From NCBI RefSeq assembly GCF_019331725.1, contig NZ_JAHBBF010000005.1, positions 62,001 through 126,000 on the forward strand: a DNA stretch of 64,000 bases. The letters are read 5' to 3'. Numbering within the stretch: the stretch's first letter is position 1; every line of letters starts with the position of its first letter. Both the position numbers and the translations under genes were made by a program. Under the pieces are notes generated by a model, which saw only the letters and a program-made list of their open reading frames with translations, was not told the origin of the DNA and made no database searches. Source of the DNA: Bifidobacterium saguinibicoloris (lineage in GTDB: Bacteria > Actinomycetota > Actinomycetes > Actinomycetales > Bifidobacteriaceae). Shown one piece after another: positions 1 through 8,537 of this stretch.

Positions 1-288
1 GACCTTGCGGCCTTTCATGGTCTGGTAGCGCGGGATGACGTCCTTCGCGTAGCCGGTCAACAGGTGGCCGTAGTGCGGCAGGCCGTTCGCGAACGGCGGG
101 CCGTCGAAGAACACGAACTCGTTCTGGCTGTGGTCGCCGGAGGGGTTGCGTTCGACGGACTTGTTGAAGGTGTCGTCCTTGTCCCAGTAGTCCAGGACGG
201 TCTCCTCCATGTGGGGGAAGCTGGGGTTCGGCGCGACGTGCGCGGTTTCGCCGCCCTCGTTCGCCTTCGGGTATACGTTTTCGCTCAC
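1..288 (-). CDS. ileS: Isoleucyl-tRNA synthetase, N-terminal part (runs off the left edge)
   Basis: Charges tRNA-Ile with isoleucine in the cytoplasm. Only the first 96 codons are in the window. The translation begins [13 protein letters not shown] and reaches the class I signature region [14 protein letters not shown], where HYGH is the HIGH-type ATP-binding motif and the flanking residues are typical of IleS rather than ValS or LeuS. The start is GTG at 288, because AGGAGAAC lies just upstream and no ATG fits. The identity is supported independently by the T-box leader directly upstream. The KMSKS motif and the editing domain lie outside the window. Confidence 0.95.
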   Translation of the reverse strand, partial: MSENVYPKANEGGETAHVAPNPSFPHMEETVLDYWDKDDTFNKSVERNPSGDHSQNEFVFFDGPPFANGLPHYGHLLTGYAKDVIPRYQTMKGRKV

Positions 289-673
289 CGTTGTTCTCCT
301 CGGTGTTCTGTGTGCTCTGGTCCACCGTGGGCGGCATCGGTCCGTGGACGTCGAAGGCGCGTTCCGCGCGCCGGCCGTGATCGGAGTGGTCTTCCCGCGG
401 CCGGAGCCTTCATGCTCCTTCGGCGCGACGTTCCGTCGTCGCTCCCGGCTACGAGGACGATGCCCGCCTCACGACGTTCCCGTCGTTTCGGCTTGGCACC
501 GCGGTACCACCTCGCTTGTCGCATGCGTCTGGTCTCCCGGACGTGCGACCGCTTGAGTTCGGCTGTGTCGGGCCGATCCCGTCGGTTCTACTGGGTGCGG
601 GACGCATGTGGTTGCGCGTCGCACCGTTCTTCCGAAGGCTCCCCGCTGATGACGGATCGTCGCCTTGACTTCG
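289..673 (-). promoter_or_regulatory. T-box riboswitch leader of ileS
   Basis: This stretch of about 385 bases has no gene. Read on the minus strand, it carries the T-box core GGTGGTACCGCGGTGCC (about 512-495). Upstream is a stem-III-like AGTAGAACCGACGGG near 590, and a short stem I/II region near 660-615 with CGGGGAGCCTTCGGAAGAAC. An ATC (isoleucine) triplet at 657-655 sits between GACG and CGTC, so it is a plausible specifier in a short stem I. Actinobacterial ileS T-boxes are known to act mostly on translation. I see no U-tract terminator between the T-box core and the GTG, which fits that mode, but the exact sequestering helix was not worked out. Confidence 0.88.
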
Positions 674-679
674 GTTCGC

Positions 680-707
680 ATCGTAGCACGCCGCATGCCC
701 GGCGCAA
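680..707 (-). promoter_or_regulatory. Promoter of the ileS leader
   Basis: On the minus strand a TTGCGC box (707-702) is followed 16 bases later by TACGAT (685-680). Transcription would then start near 673, just before the T-box stem I. This is based on hexamer matches only. Confidence 0.55.
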
Positions 708-794
708 GACGCGTCTCAGGCGCGGCACCTCGATTCGCCGGTTGCGCCGGGCGTAACGCCGGACGCAACACCGACGCTCATCCGTGCCGTCCGT

Positions 795-1778
795 CTACCG
801 CTCCCCTGCCGCGACGGTGCCGACGCGCGTTGTGAATTCGTCGAGGAACCGCGGCACGTCCACTCCGACGGCCGCGTCGACGGTCTTTTCGGCGGTGTTG
901 AGCCGGTCGTAGTCGCCGATGGTGCGCCCGCGCGTGGGCCCGTCCAGGTCGACTTTGAGGTTGATGGACAGTGTGGTGACGAGCGTGGGGTCGAGTGCGA
1001 CGGCCACGGCGAGCGGGTCGTGCAGTCCGCAGCCGCCCATGCCGGGCGCGGTGACCGCGTATGCGCCGATGTAGTAGTCGGTCATGTCGGCGAGGAACCG
1101 GCCCGCCGGCGTGCCGGTCTCCCGCCAGCGTGCGGTCTCCCGTTTGGTGAGCAGGGTCTGCATGGTCACGTCGAGTCCGATCATGGTCACGTGCGCTCCG
1201 GAGCGGAAAATCCGGTCGGCGGCTTCCGGGTCCTGCGCGATGTTCGCCTCAGTCCACGCGTTCACGTTGCCGGGCACGGTGAGTGCGCCGCCCATCATGA
1301 CGATGCCGCCGACGACCATGTCCTTGACGCGCGGTTCGCGTTCGAGCACGGCTGCGATGGTGGTCATCGCGCCGGTGGGCACGAGCGTGAGGTCCTCGCC
1401 GTATGTTTCGGCCGCGTCGATGATGAAGTCGATGGACGATTCGGTTTCGGCTTCGCGCGTGGGGTCCGGGATGTCGACTTCGCCGATGCCGTTGGTGCCG
1501 TGGATGAACGCGGAGCCGCGGCTCACGGTGAATGTGCCGTCGCCGCCGTTCGCCTTGTCGGCGGCGACGGGGTGGTCGACGCCCCGGTACACCTTGATTT
1601 CCGGATGTCCGAACAGTTCGGTGACGGCGAGCGCGTTGCGCACGCCCTGTGCGACGGTCACGTTGCCGTAGGTGCCGGTGATGCCGATGAGTTCGGCGTC
1701 GGGGCTGCCGAGCGCGTAGGCGATGGCGAGCGTGTCGTCGATGCCGGTGTCGAGGTCGAGGATGAGTTTGCGTGTCAT
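795..1778 (-). CDS. Ribonucleoside hydrolase (inosine/uridine-preferring family)
   Basis: Cleaves the N-glycosidic bond of ribonucleosides to ribose and free base in nucleoside salvage; cytoplasmic. The 327-residue protein opens with LDLDTGIDDTLAIAYAL, the calcium-binding DTGIDD motif of the family, and continues with GITGTYGN. Near the C-terminus HDPLAVAVALDP carries the conserved His/Asp. The length matches the family (about 310-330). The start is ATG at 1778 with AAAGGGA upstream. It lies 44 bp downstream of sbcC on the same strand and may be read through from it. Substrate preference cannot be read from the sequence, so no rih symbol is given. Confidence 0.9.
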   Translation of the reverse strand: MTRKLILDLDTGIDDTLAIAYALGSPDAELIGITGTYGNVTVAQGVRNALAVTELFGHPEIKVYRGVDHPVAADKANGGDGTFTVSRGSAFIHGTNGIGEVDIPDPTREAETESSIDFIIDAAETYGEDLTLVPTGAMTTIAAVLEREPRVKDMVVGGIVMMGGALTVPGNVNAWTEANIAQDPEAADRIFRSGAHVTMIGLDVTMQTLLTKRETARWRETGTPAGRFLADMTDYYIGAYAVTAPGMGGCGLHDPLAVAVALDPTLVTTLSINLKVDLDGPTRGRTIGDYDRLNTAEKTVDAAVGVDVPRFLDEFTTRVGTVAAGER

Positions 1779-1822
1779 GGCGTGTCCCTTTCCGCCGTCG
1801 GTTCCCGTTGCCGGCGTCGGTT

Positions 1823-4800
1823 TCAGGCTATCACCTCCAATCGGCTCTCCCCGTCCGGGGTGATGCGGCTGACGCTGATGCGTTCGGCGATCTGGTCCTT
1901 GAGCCAGTCGACGTGGGAGATGATGCCCACGTCGCGGGTGCGGCTGATGTGGCGCAGCATGTCCATCACGTCGGTGAGGTAGTCCTGCGAGAGGGTGCCG
2001 AAGCCTTCGTCGACGAACAGCGTGTCCATGCTGATGCCGCCGTTTTCCGCTTGGATGATGTCGGCGAGCGCGAGGGCGAGCGCGAGGGAGACGAAGAACG
2101 TCTCGCCGCCGGAGAGGGTTCCGGGGTTGCGTTCCTGTTCGTTGCGCCGGTCGAACACGGTGATGTCGAGTCCGGTCTTCTTGATGCCGGTGGTGGAGGG
2201 AGTGTCCTTGAGCCGCAGTTCGTAGACGCCGCCTTGGATGTCGCTCAGGAGTTCGTTGGCGCGGTCGAGCACGTCGCGGAACCGTTCGGTGACGGCGTAG
2301 GTGATGAGCGTGAGCCGGTTGGCTGCGCCCGACGCGCTTTTGTCGCCGTTGGCGAGGGCGGCCATGCGCTCAATGGGCGCGAATCGTGCGGTCTGCTCCG
2401 CCCATTGGCCGGCGAGGTGCTCCATCGTCTCGGCTTGTCTCCTCCACCTTTGCGCGAGTTCGGAGAGCGTTCCGACGCGGCGGCCGGTTTCGTCGGCGTG
2501 CCGCTGGGCTTCCTGTACGGAGGCCTCCAATGCGGTCATGTCGATGGCGGCGATCGCCTTCCCCAGTGATGTCGGTTCGCCGGCGTCGGTGTATGCCACC
2601 GGCATGCCTCGCGGAACGGCTGTGGGAGCCGTCTCCGGTTCTTTCACTGCTTCCGGTCCTTCCGCCGACCGGCTTGGCATGGCCGTGGCCTGCGCCATGG
2701 AGCGTGCTCCTGCCATGTCATCGGCGTATCCGGCGAGGCCGAATGCGAACAGATTCTCCTTGTCTGCGCCGGCGATGGTGTCCCGCAGTTCGTCGCGCGA
2801 TCTGGCGAGGTTGGCCTCGGCTGCGTGCAGCGCATCCTCGTGGCGGCGGATGCGCTGTTGGAGCGTGGCACGCTCCCGTTCGTCCAGTCCGGCTGCGACG
2901 GCTTCGTCGATGGCGGTGAAATGCTCGCTCTCGTCGAGGACCTGATCGAGTTTCGCCTTGGATTCGGCGGTGGTGCGCGCCGCAGCGTCCGCTTGGGCTT
3001 GGGCTTGCGTGTGACGACGTTCCGTTTCGGCTCGTTCGTCGATGGCTTGCTTGAGGCGTTGCGCCTCCTGCTTCGCCTGCGTGGCCGCGTCCAGCTGTGC
3101 TTGGGCGGCGGCGCGCTCCGCCGCCACCGTCGCCGTGGTGTGGCCTTCGGCTTGTGCGGTCGCTTCCTTCGCGTTCCTGCCGGCTTCCTCGGCTTTCGTC
3201 TCGGCGACGGCGAGCGCGGCCTGGGTCTGACGCGCAGCCTCCGTGGCGGTGGCGATGCGTTGTTGGATGCCGCGGAGTTCCTCACGTCGTTCGCGCGCCT
3301 CGTCAAGTGCTTTGATGGCGGTTTCGAGTTCTGTGATGCGGCTGCGCGCCTGTCCGATGTCGAGGCCTTCGCCACGTTCCCGTTGCGATTCGAGGTCCCG
3401 TTCGGCGTCGCGCAATGCGGTTCGCGCCTGCTCCGCCTTGGCTTGCTTGACGGTGACGCGTTGCTTCAGCTCGTCGAGTTCCTTGGCGTCTGCCACGTTG
3501 TCGGGTACGGTCGCGGGATGGGGATGGTCGATGCTGCCGCACACCGGACAGGGTTCGCCGTCTTCGAGCGAGGCCGCGTATTGGGCGGCTCCCGATTGTC
3601 TGATGGCGGCTTCGGCGTTGTCCAGGGTGCGCTGCGCGGCCTGATGCGCGGCTTCCGCTTCGTCGCGCGAGGTTTCGAGCGCGGACATGCCCGCCGTGAG
3701 CCGTTCGGCCTGCTGCACGTGGTCGAGCACCCGCTTGGCATGGTCGAGCTGGGCCGTGAGCCCTTGTTCGCCGCCCAGCTGTTCGGCGAGCCGCTGCAGT
3801 TCCTGTTCGACGGATTCCGAATCCGGCAGTGCCTCCATCGTCTGCCGTGCCTGTTCCGCCGTGGCGCGGGCTTCGGCGAGCGTCTGCTTCGCCTGCGCAT
3901 GCCGTGCCTGTGCCTGTTCGGCGGCGTCGATGAGTTGTTCGTGCGCGTCGGCGCGTTCCATAGCGGCGCGGGCCGCCGCATCACCGGATGCTTCCTTCAG
4001 CGCGTGTTCGAGACGGCGTTCGAGTTCGTCCCGGCTGGTCATCCGTTCCAGCTGCCGCTGCAGTTCCTCGGATTGTTCGGCGAGGTTCCGCGCTCTGGCC
4101 TGCGCCGACGCGTATTCGTGGTCGAGGTCGATGATCGGCTGCGCTTCGACGGCGCGGGACAGGTTGCGGCGGTCTTGCCCGATGCTCTCCTCATTCGCCT
4201 TGATGTTGAGGAGGGCTTGGGTGTCGCGCCGCTCGCGCTCCGCCCCGCCGCGCAATGCCGCGGCGTCCATATGACGTGTCCGCGCCCGGGCGAGTGTCCT
4301 CCCGGCCTGCGTGTTCGCCGCTTCGCCGTCATGGATCAGCGTGTCGCATTCGACGTCGACGCCGGTGACGACGCCGCACAGCGCCTCGCGTATCTCATCC
4401 GGTTCGCGTGCGGGATAGGCGAGTTTGCGGGCGTCCTCACGGTCCAGTCCCCATCGTGCGTTGGACAGAATCTCCAGATCGTTTCCGTCTGCATGCAGGC
4501 CACGTTCCTCGAGGATGCGCGCGGCGGTGGTTCTGGCGTCGGCGATGCCGCCGACGACGCGGATGCCGTCCTGATCCATTCTGGTTTTCATGGCTTTGCG
4601 GCGTTCAGCGAGTTCGTTCTGGATGTCCTCGTAGACGGTCGCGCCGAACAGGTTCTCGACGAGTTCGGTGCGTTTCTCGGGGGTCAGCGACAGGAACATG
4701 GCGAACTGGCCTTGCGCGAGCATGATGGTGCGCGAAAACTGTTCACGGTTCAATCCGATGATCCGCGTGATCTCCGGGCGTACGTCTCCGGCGCGTGCGA

Positions 4801-5278
4801 TGATCGCCTCGGCGTGCCCGGCGCCTTCCGCATAGGTGAAATAACGTTCCGGATCGTTGGCCGGCTCGTCGATCAATGCGGCGATGCCGCGGTCGATTCT
4901 CATGAGCTTGCCGGTGGCGTTGCGCGGCGTGACGCCTTCCCCACGGGCTTTCGGCTGGTCGTATTTCGGCGTGCGGCGCACCTCGTAGTAGTCGTCGCCG
5001 GATTGGAAGATCAGGTCGACGTAGGTTTCGGCACGGCTGCCTGCGAGGAACCGGGAGCGGACGCGCTGACCGTCGCCGCCCGCGTCGAGCGTGTCCTTCT
5101 CGTTGCCGGAGATGTTGCCGTACAGGGCGAACGTCAGACAGTCGAGGATCGTGGTCTTGCCGGCGCCGGTCTCCCCATCGATGAGGAACATGCCGGAACG
5201 GGTCAGCGCAGTGAAATCGATGGCGTATTCGCCTTTGTAGGGTCCGAATCCTTGGAATTTCATGGCAATGAGTTTCAT
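1823..5278 (-). CDS. sbcC: Nuclease SbcCD subunit C (SMC-like ATPase)
   Basis: ATPase arm of the SbcCD (Mre11-Rad50 type) complex, which opens hairpins and processes DNA ends. The 1151-residue protein has a P-loop GETGAGKTT at residues 35-43 and a Q-loop region RTIMLAQGQFAMFL. Two long Ala/Glu/Arg-rich coiled-coil arms flank a zinc hook, CPVCG, near residue 575. The C-terminal signature is LSGGETFFVSLALALAL, followed by Walker B DTLFVDEGFGTL. This is the full Rad50/SbcC layout. It starts 3 bp after the sbcD stop (TGAACAATG), so the two are translationally coupled. The coiled-coil arms give rise to very long antisense open frames that are not genes. Confidence 0.96.
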   Translation of the reverse strand: MKLIAMKFQGFGPYKGEYAIDFTALTRSGMFLIDGETGAGKTTILDCLTFALYGNISGNEKDTLDAGGDGQRVRSRFLAGSRAETYVDLIFQSGDDYYEVRRTPKYDQPKARGEGVTPRNATGKLMRIDRGIAALIDEPANDPERYFTYAEGAGHAEAIIARAGDVRPEITRIIGLNREQFSRTIMLAQGQFAMFLSLTPEKRTELVENLFGATVYEDIQNELAERRKAMKTRMDQDGIRVVGGIADARTTAARILEERGLHADGNDLEILSNARWGLDREDARKLAYPAREPDEIREALCGVVTGVDVECDTLIHDGEAANTQAGRTLARARTRHMDAAALRGGAERERRDTQALLNIKANEESIGQDRRNLSRAVEAQPIIDLDHEYASAQARARNLAEQSEELQRQLERMTSRDELERRLEHALKEASGDAAARAAMERADAHEQLIDAAEQAQARHAQAKQTLAEARATAEQARQTMEALPDSESVEQELQRLAEQLGGEQGLTAQLDHAKRVLDHVQQAERLTAGMSALETSRDEAEAAHQAAQRTLDNAEAAIRQSGAAQYAASLEDGEPCPVCGSIDHPHPATVPDNVADAKELDELKQRVTVKQAKAEQARTALRDAERDLESQRERGEGLDIGQARSRITELETAIKALDEARERREELRGIQQRIATATEAARQTQAALAVAETKAEEAGRNAKEATAQAEGHTTATVAAERAAAQAQLDAATQAKQEAQRLKQAIDERAETERRHTQAQAQADAAARTTAESKAKLDQVLDESEHFTAIDEAVAAGLDERERATLQQRIRRHEDALHAAEANLARSRDELRDTIAGADKENLFAFGLAGYADDMAGARSMAQATAMPSRSAEGPEAVKEPETAPTAVPRGMPVAYTDAGEPTSLGKAIAAIDMTALEASVQEAQRHADETGRRVGTLSELAQRWRRQAETMEHLAGQWAEQTARFAPIERMAALANGDKSASGAANRLTLITYAVTERFRDVLDRANELLSDIQGGVYELRLKDTPSTTGIKKTGLDITVFDRRNEQERNPGTLSGGETFFVSLALALALADIIQAENGGISMDTLFVDEGFGTLSQDYLTDVMDMLRHISRTRDVGIISHVDWLKDQIAERISVSRITPDGESRLEVIA

Positions 5279-5281
5279 TGT

Positions 5282-6619
5282 TCAGCCTTCCTTCTCCGCG
5301 GCTTCGACGGCGATGCCGACGGCATCGCCTGCACCGTTGCCGCCGGCGTATTCGGCGTGCTTCGTCCGCACGGCGCTCACCGCCGATTCCAACACCTTCC
5401 GTTCCTCTTCACTGGGCTCCCGGCCGAGTTGATGCCGCACGAACTGGTCGAGCACGTCCATTTCCGAGGTCGCCTTGCGCAGGTCGACGGCACGCCGCCT
5501 GATCGCCTCGTCACGACGCTCGTACTTGATGGTCTTCTCCAGGGCATGCGCGTACCGGTCGTCGATCTTCTGGTAGATCCCTTTGGGGAATTCGGCGACA
5601 TGCACGGTGGCTGACACCCAGTCGTCGTGATGCCGGTCGGCGAGATCACCCAGGATCTCGTCCACTGTGCCGTCCAGCCGCACGAACGCGGGTTCACCGG
5701 ATTCCACGTCCACCGTGCGGATGTTCTCCACGCCATGATCGGAGACGTCGAACAGCACCACGCTTTTGCCGTTGCCCTCCACCGGCGGCGTGCGGCTTTC
5801 GGAGAACGAATAGGCGAGCAGCGATCCGCTGTAGCGGGCCTGCGGCGTGCGGTCGAAGTGGAACATGGTCTCTTCGGCAGGCGGGTCGGGCACATTCACC
5901 CGCTGTGGGCGATGCAGGTGGCCAAGCGCCAGATAATCGAGCCCGCTGTGGGAGAAGATGCCTGCCGGCACGCTGTCGACGCCGCCCACGGCGATGCCGC
6001 GTTCGGAATCGCTGGACGCGGCTCCGGAGACGAACGTGTGCGCCATGAGCACGGCGGCGAGGCCCGGAGCGACCGCACGCCGTTCGGCGAGATCGCGGGT
6101 GACGAGTTCCAAGGCGGCGCGCATCATGCCCTCATGCGAACGCGGGATGCGATAGTCGACGCCCGCCTGCTTCAGCAGCAGCTGGAGCGCGGGACGCGAC
6201 GCGTCCGGATCGAGGTACGGGAGCGCGTATACGGCGAGCTCCTCGCCGTCACGCGTGACCATCACCGGTTCCGCGATGGAATCGACCTCACAACGCAGGT
6301 GCACGTTCGGACGCATCGCACCGGAGCCGACGCCGAGACGGTCCGCGGAATCATGGTTGCCGGGCGTGACGACGATCTCCAACGGCCGCCCGTCGACTTC
6401 AAGCAAGGCGAGCCGGTCGAGCACCGCACCGAACAGACGGACCGACTCGCCGGACGGCGTGGACAGGTCGTACACGTCGCCGGACACGCACAGCACGTCC
6501 ACATGCTCGCGTTCAATCACGCCGATCAGCCATTCCAACGCCCTGCGCTGGTAGTCGAGCAGACTGACGCCTTTGAATCTGCGCCCGATATGCCAGTCGG
6601 AGGTGTGCAGCACTCTCAT
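5282..6619 (-). CDS. sbcD: Nuclease SbcCD subunit D (Mre11-like phosphoesterase)
   Basis: Mn-dependent exonuclease/endonuclease partner of SbcC. The 445-residue protein begins MRVLHTSDWHIGRRFKG, phosphoesterase motif I. It continues with VSGDVYD (motif II), VTPGNHDS (motif III), VLMAHTFVSG and LGHLH (motifs IV and V). An upstream in-frame ATG at 6715 exists. The start at 6619 is preferred because AAAGGAG sits 6 bases upstream and the family begins right at motif I. It is the first gene of the sbcD-sbcC pair. Confidence 0.95.
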   Translation of the reverse strand: MRVLHTSDWHIGRRFKGVSLLDYQRRALEWLIGVIEREHVDVLCVSGDVYDLSTPSGESVRLFGAVLDRLALLEVDGRPLEIVVTPGNHDSADRLGVGSGAMRPNVHLRCEVDSIAEPVMVTRDGEELAVYALPYLDPDASRPALQLLLKQAGVDYRIPRSHEGMMRAALELVTRDLAERRAVAPGLAAVLMAHTFVSGAASSDSERGIAVGGVDSVPAGIFSHSGLDYLALGHLHRPQRVNVPDPPAEETMFHFDRTPQARYSGSLLAYSFSESRTPPVEGNGKSVVLFDVSDHGVENIRTVDVESGEPAFVRLDGTVDEILGDLADRHHDDWVSATVHVAEFPKGIYQKIDDRYAHALEKTIKYERRDEAIRRRAVDLRKATSEMDVLDQFVRHQLGREPSEEERKVLESAVSAVRTKHAEYAGGNGAGDAVGIAVEAAEKEG

Positions 6620-6718
6620 ATCGGCTCCTTTCATTCCACTGGGAGACCACTCGTCACGCCGATGCGCCGAGCGACCACCGTTCCGTTGCTTCATCCACCG
6701 TAACCGGACAATCATCGG

Positions 6719-6736
6719 CCGGTAGATATGTACCGG
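6719..6736. other. Inverted repeat CCGGTA-N6-TACCGG in the sbcD upstream gap
   Basis: A 6-bp perfect inverted repeat spaced by GATATG and followed on the plus strand by TTTTT. It resembles a weak terminator read rightward, but no plus-strand gene precedes it. It could instead be an operator between the unknown gene at 6822 and sbcD. The function is unknown. Confidence 0.25.
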
Positions 6737-6821
6737 TTTTTCGCGTCATCGGGTTTCCATCGGACGGCATACGGCGTGTCGCACGTGATGGGAGCAATGT
6801 TCCGGATGCTTTTCCACCGAG

Positions 6822-7301
6822 TCATTCGCCGATGCGTCCCCAATCCTGCAGGGCGAAGCGGGGTGGAATCTCGCCGTTGTTCACGTAACGGTCGATCTCC
6901 CACTCCTGCGGGCAGCGGGCCATGACGTCGGCGAGATAGCCGATATTGATCGCGAAGTGGCGCGGACAGTAGTAGAAGGTCTCCACGCTCGTGGCGCCAG
7001 GGTCCTTCGAAAGCGCTTTGATATAGTATTCCGGCGTCTCACGGCAGCCGTAGTCACTGTTGCGTTCCGTGTCGTACAGGTCGGCGAAGTCGTCGTCCTC
7101 GTCGGTGTAGCCGCCGTACTCGTAGACGCAGTGGGGGCGGCCGTCATCGCCGTCGTCCTCGTCGTCGACGGGTGGCAGACCGATGTCGTCGTGCTTGAAC
7201 TCGTCGAGTAGATCATCCAGGTACAGCACGCCCGGCAGCAGCAGTCCGGGCTTCGCCGCCATCGGCAGGTTCATCGCCGTCAAGGCGCTCATCGTGGTCA
7301 T
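6822..7301 (-). CDS. Unrecognised acidic protein
   Basis: I do not recognise this protein of about 159 residues. It has a short hydrophobic/neutral start (MTTMSALTAMNLPMAAKPG), then a strongly acidic stretch (DDEDDGDDG, TDEDDDFADL) around residues 45-80. The C-terminal half is aromatic-rich with two spaced cysteines (CRETPEYYIK and FYYCPRHFAINIGYL). There is no signal peptide and no clear membrane segment. Three consecutive ATGs make the start uncertain (7307, 7304 or 7301). The last is best spaced from GGAAAAGGGA. It lies 58 bp downstream of another unrecognised gene on the same strand and is probably in the same transcript. The acidic composition would suit a DNA mimic or a small regulator, but nothing shows that. 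Confidence 0.6.
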   Translation of the reverse strand: MTTMSALTAMNLPMAAKPGLLLPGVLYLDDLLDEFKHDDIGLPPVDDEDDGDDGRPHCVYEYGGYTDEDDDFADLYDTERNSDYGCRETPEYYIKALSKDPGATSVETFYYCPRHFAINIGYLADVMARCPQEWEIDRYVNNGEIPPRFALQDWGRIGE

Positions 7302-7359
7302 CATCATTCCCTTTTCCATGTCCTTGCCACTTACGATTCATGCGTCTTCGCGGTACGGT

Positions 7360-8196
7360 TCACGCGTTCCGCCGGTCGTCGTCACGCGTCACCTCGCGCA
7401 GGGTTGCGACGGCGGCACGTTCCTTGGCGAACGCAGACGTGTCACGCAGGGCGACGAGCCGTCGCAGTTCCCCGCTCCACGTGTCGATGTCCGCACGCAG
7501 TTGCGTGTCGGTGTAGCCGGTCTCGGATTCGTAGCGTTCATGCCCGTTGAGACTGTGGTAGCCGTTTGCGGGGTCATGCTCCACGCCGGTGTCCGCATCG
7601 ATCGGACGGATGCGGATGGTCATCGCATCCTCCTCTCCCACGATGAGTTCGATGACGGTGCCGACGAATGCGGGCAGCACGATGCCGGTCGTGTGCTCGA
7701 TGACCGCGAAGCTTCCGCGCAGCGATTCGTCCGGATCGTCGGTGAGCAGGCCGTCGCGGCACGCGACGTCCAGGTCGAGCACGTCCCACAGCTTGTCCGC
7801 GTGCGTAGTGACCGGCGAATCCGGCATGCCCGGCATCGCCTCGCGGAAGCCGATCTTCGCCAACGGCGACGTGACGCCGTTGCATAGGCGATACGCGAGG
7901 TAGCGCATGTTGAACTGGCCCCGCGCCGGCGTACGATCGTCCGTGACCACGCATCCGAGCGTGTCGGTGATGGTGAACGGTTCGATCCACTTGCCGCACC
8001 ACTCGCCGTTCCCGTCCTGAGGGAACCGGAAGTAGGCCACGTCGAACCTGAGCGGCGTCTCGCGGACGCGTACCCTGAGCAGTCGCTGCACCTGGAGCGC
8101 GTTGCCCGGATAGCAGAGTTTGATGCGCGCCAGCCTGCGGTTCGTCCCTGTGGGAATCGGGTGGAAGTGCTTGTTCTTCGACATGTCCAACAGCAT
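7360..8196 (-). CDS. Unrecognised protein, first gene of a minus-strand pair
   Basis: A 278-residue protein I cannot assign to a family. It begins MLLDMSKNKHFHPIPTGTNRRLARIK. It contains a central region with FRFPQDGNGEWCGKWIEPFTITDTLG and a glutamate/aspartate-rich second half ending in a charged helix (TDTQLRADIDTWSGELRRLVALRDTSAFAKERAAVATLREV). It has no signal peptide and no membrane segment. ATG at 8196 is preferred over an in-frame ATG at 8295 because GGAAAGGAA precedes it; the earlier start would also run through the inverted repeats upstream. It faces the operon starting at 8538 and is followed by the acidic gene at 6822-7301. Confidence 0.6.
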   Translation of the reverse strand: MLLDMSKNKHFHPIPTGTNRRLARIKLCYPGNALQVQRLLRVRVRETPLRFDVAYFRFPQDGNGEWCGKWIEPFTITDTLGCVVTDDRTPARGQFNMRYLAYRLCNGVTSPLAKIGFREAMPGMPDSPVTTHADKLWDVLDLDVACRDGLLTDDPDESLRGSFAVIEHTTGIVLPAFVGTVIELIVGEEDAMTIRIRPIDADTGVEHDPANGYHSLNGHERYESETGYTDTQLRADIDTWSGELRRLVALRDTSAFAKERAAVATLREVTRDDDRRNA

Positions 8197-8537
8197 GGTG
8201 ACCGTTCCTTTCCTACCTACCGGCGATTCGGCTCTTCCGGACCATTCGTGCGTTCTGCACATCTCAACCGGACAAGAGACGAAAACATGCGACACGCCTC
8301 GTTCTTCGCTGTTTCTCGAAGAGAACGCACGTTGTCCGGTTGAACTGTGTGTCCGGCGGGAGACGGCGGACGGCGGGATTCGTCACGACGAGCACGACGA
8401 TGGAAGGTGACGCGATGAGGGAGGCTCCTCAGGCACGACGGGCGGAACGACCGAAGGCGACACGGTTCCTTCCCGACGGCAAGCCACTCATGCGGGCGGT
8501 AGACTGGGCGGCAGTCACACCTGTGCAAGGAGGCGGC
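8197..8537. promoter_or_regulatory. Divergent control region with two interleaved inverted-repeat pairs
   Basis: A 341-bp gap without a gene between two divergent unknown transcription units. It holds an 11-bp perfect inverted pair, CAACCGGACAA at 8265-8275 and TTGTCCGGTTG at 8332-8342. A second 8-bp pair is GTGCGTTC at 8248-8255 and GAACGCAC at 8323-8330. The order is A-B-A'-B', so the two cannot form one nested hairpin. Between them (8301-8326) is an imperfect palindrome with GTTCT and AGAAC ends. A TAGACT -10-like box lies at 8500-8505, 33 bp before the plus-strand start. Two regulator dimers bridging or looping the region is one reading; this is inference. Confidence 0.5.

Noticed and set aside
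2825-5614. A 929-codon plus-strand open frame antisense to sbcC
   Set aside because: It mirrors the coiled-coil coding sequence of sbcC, is rich in Arg/Gly/Leu with no known domain, and has no ribosome site. The minus-strand gene explains the region.
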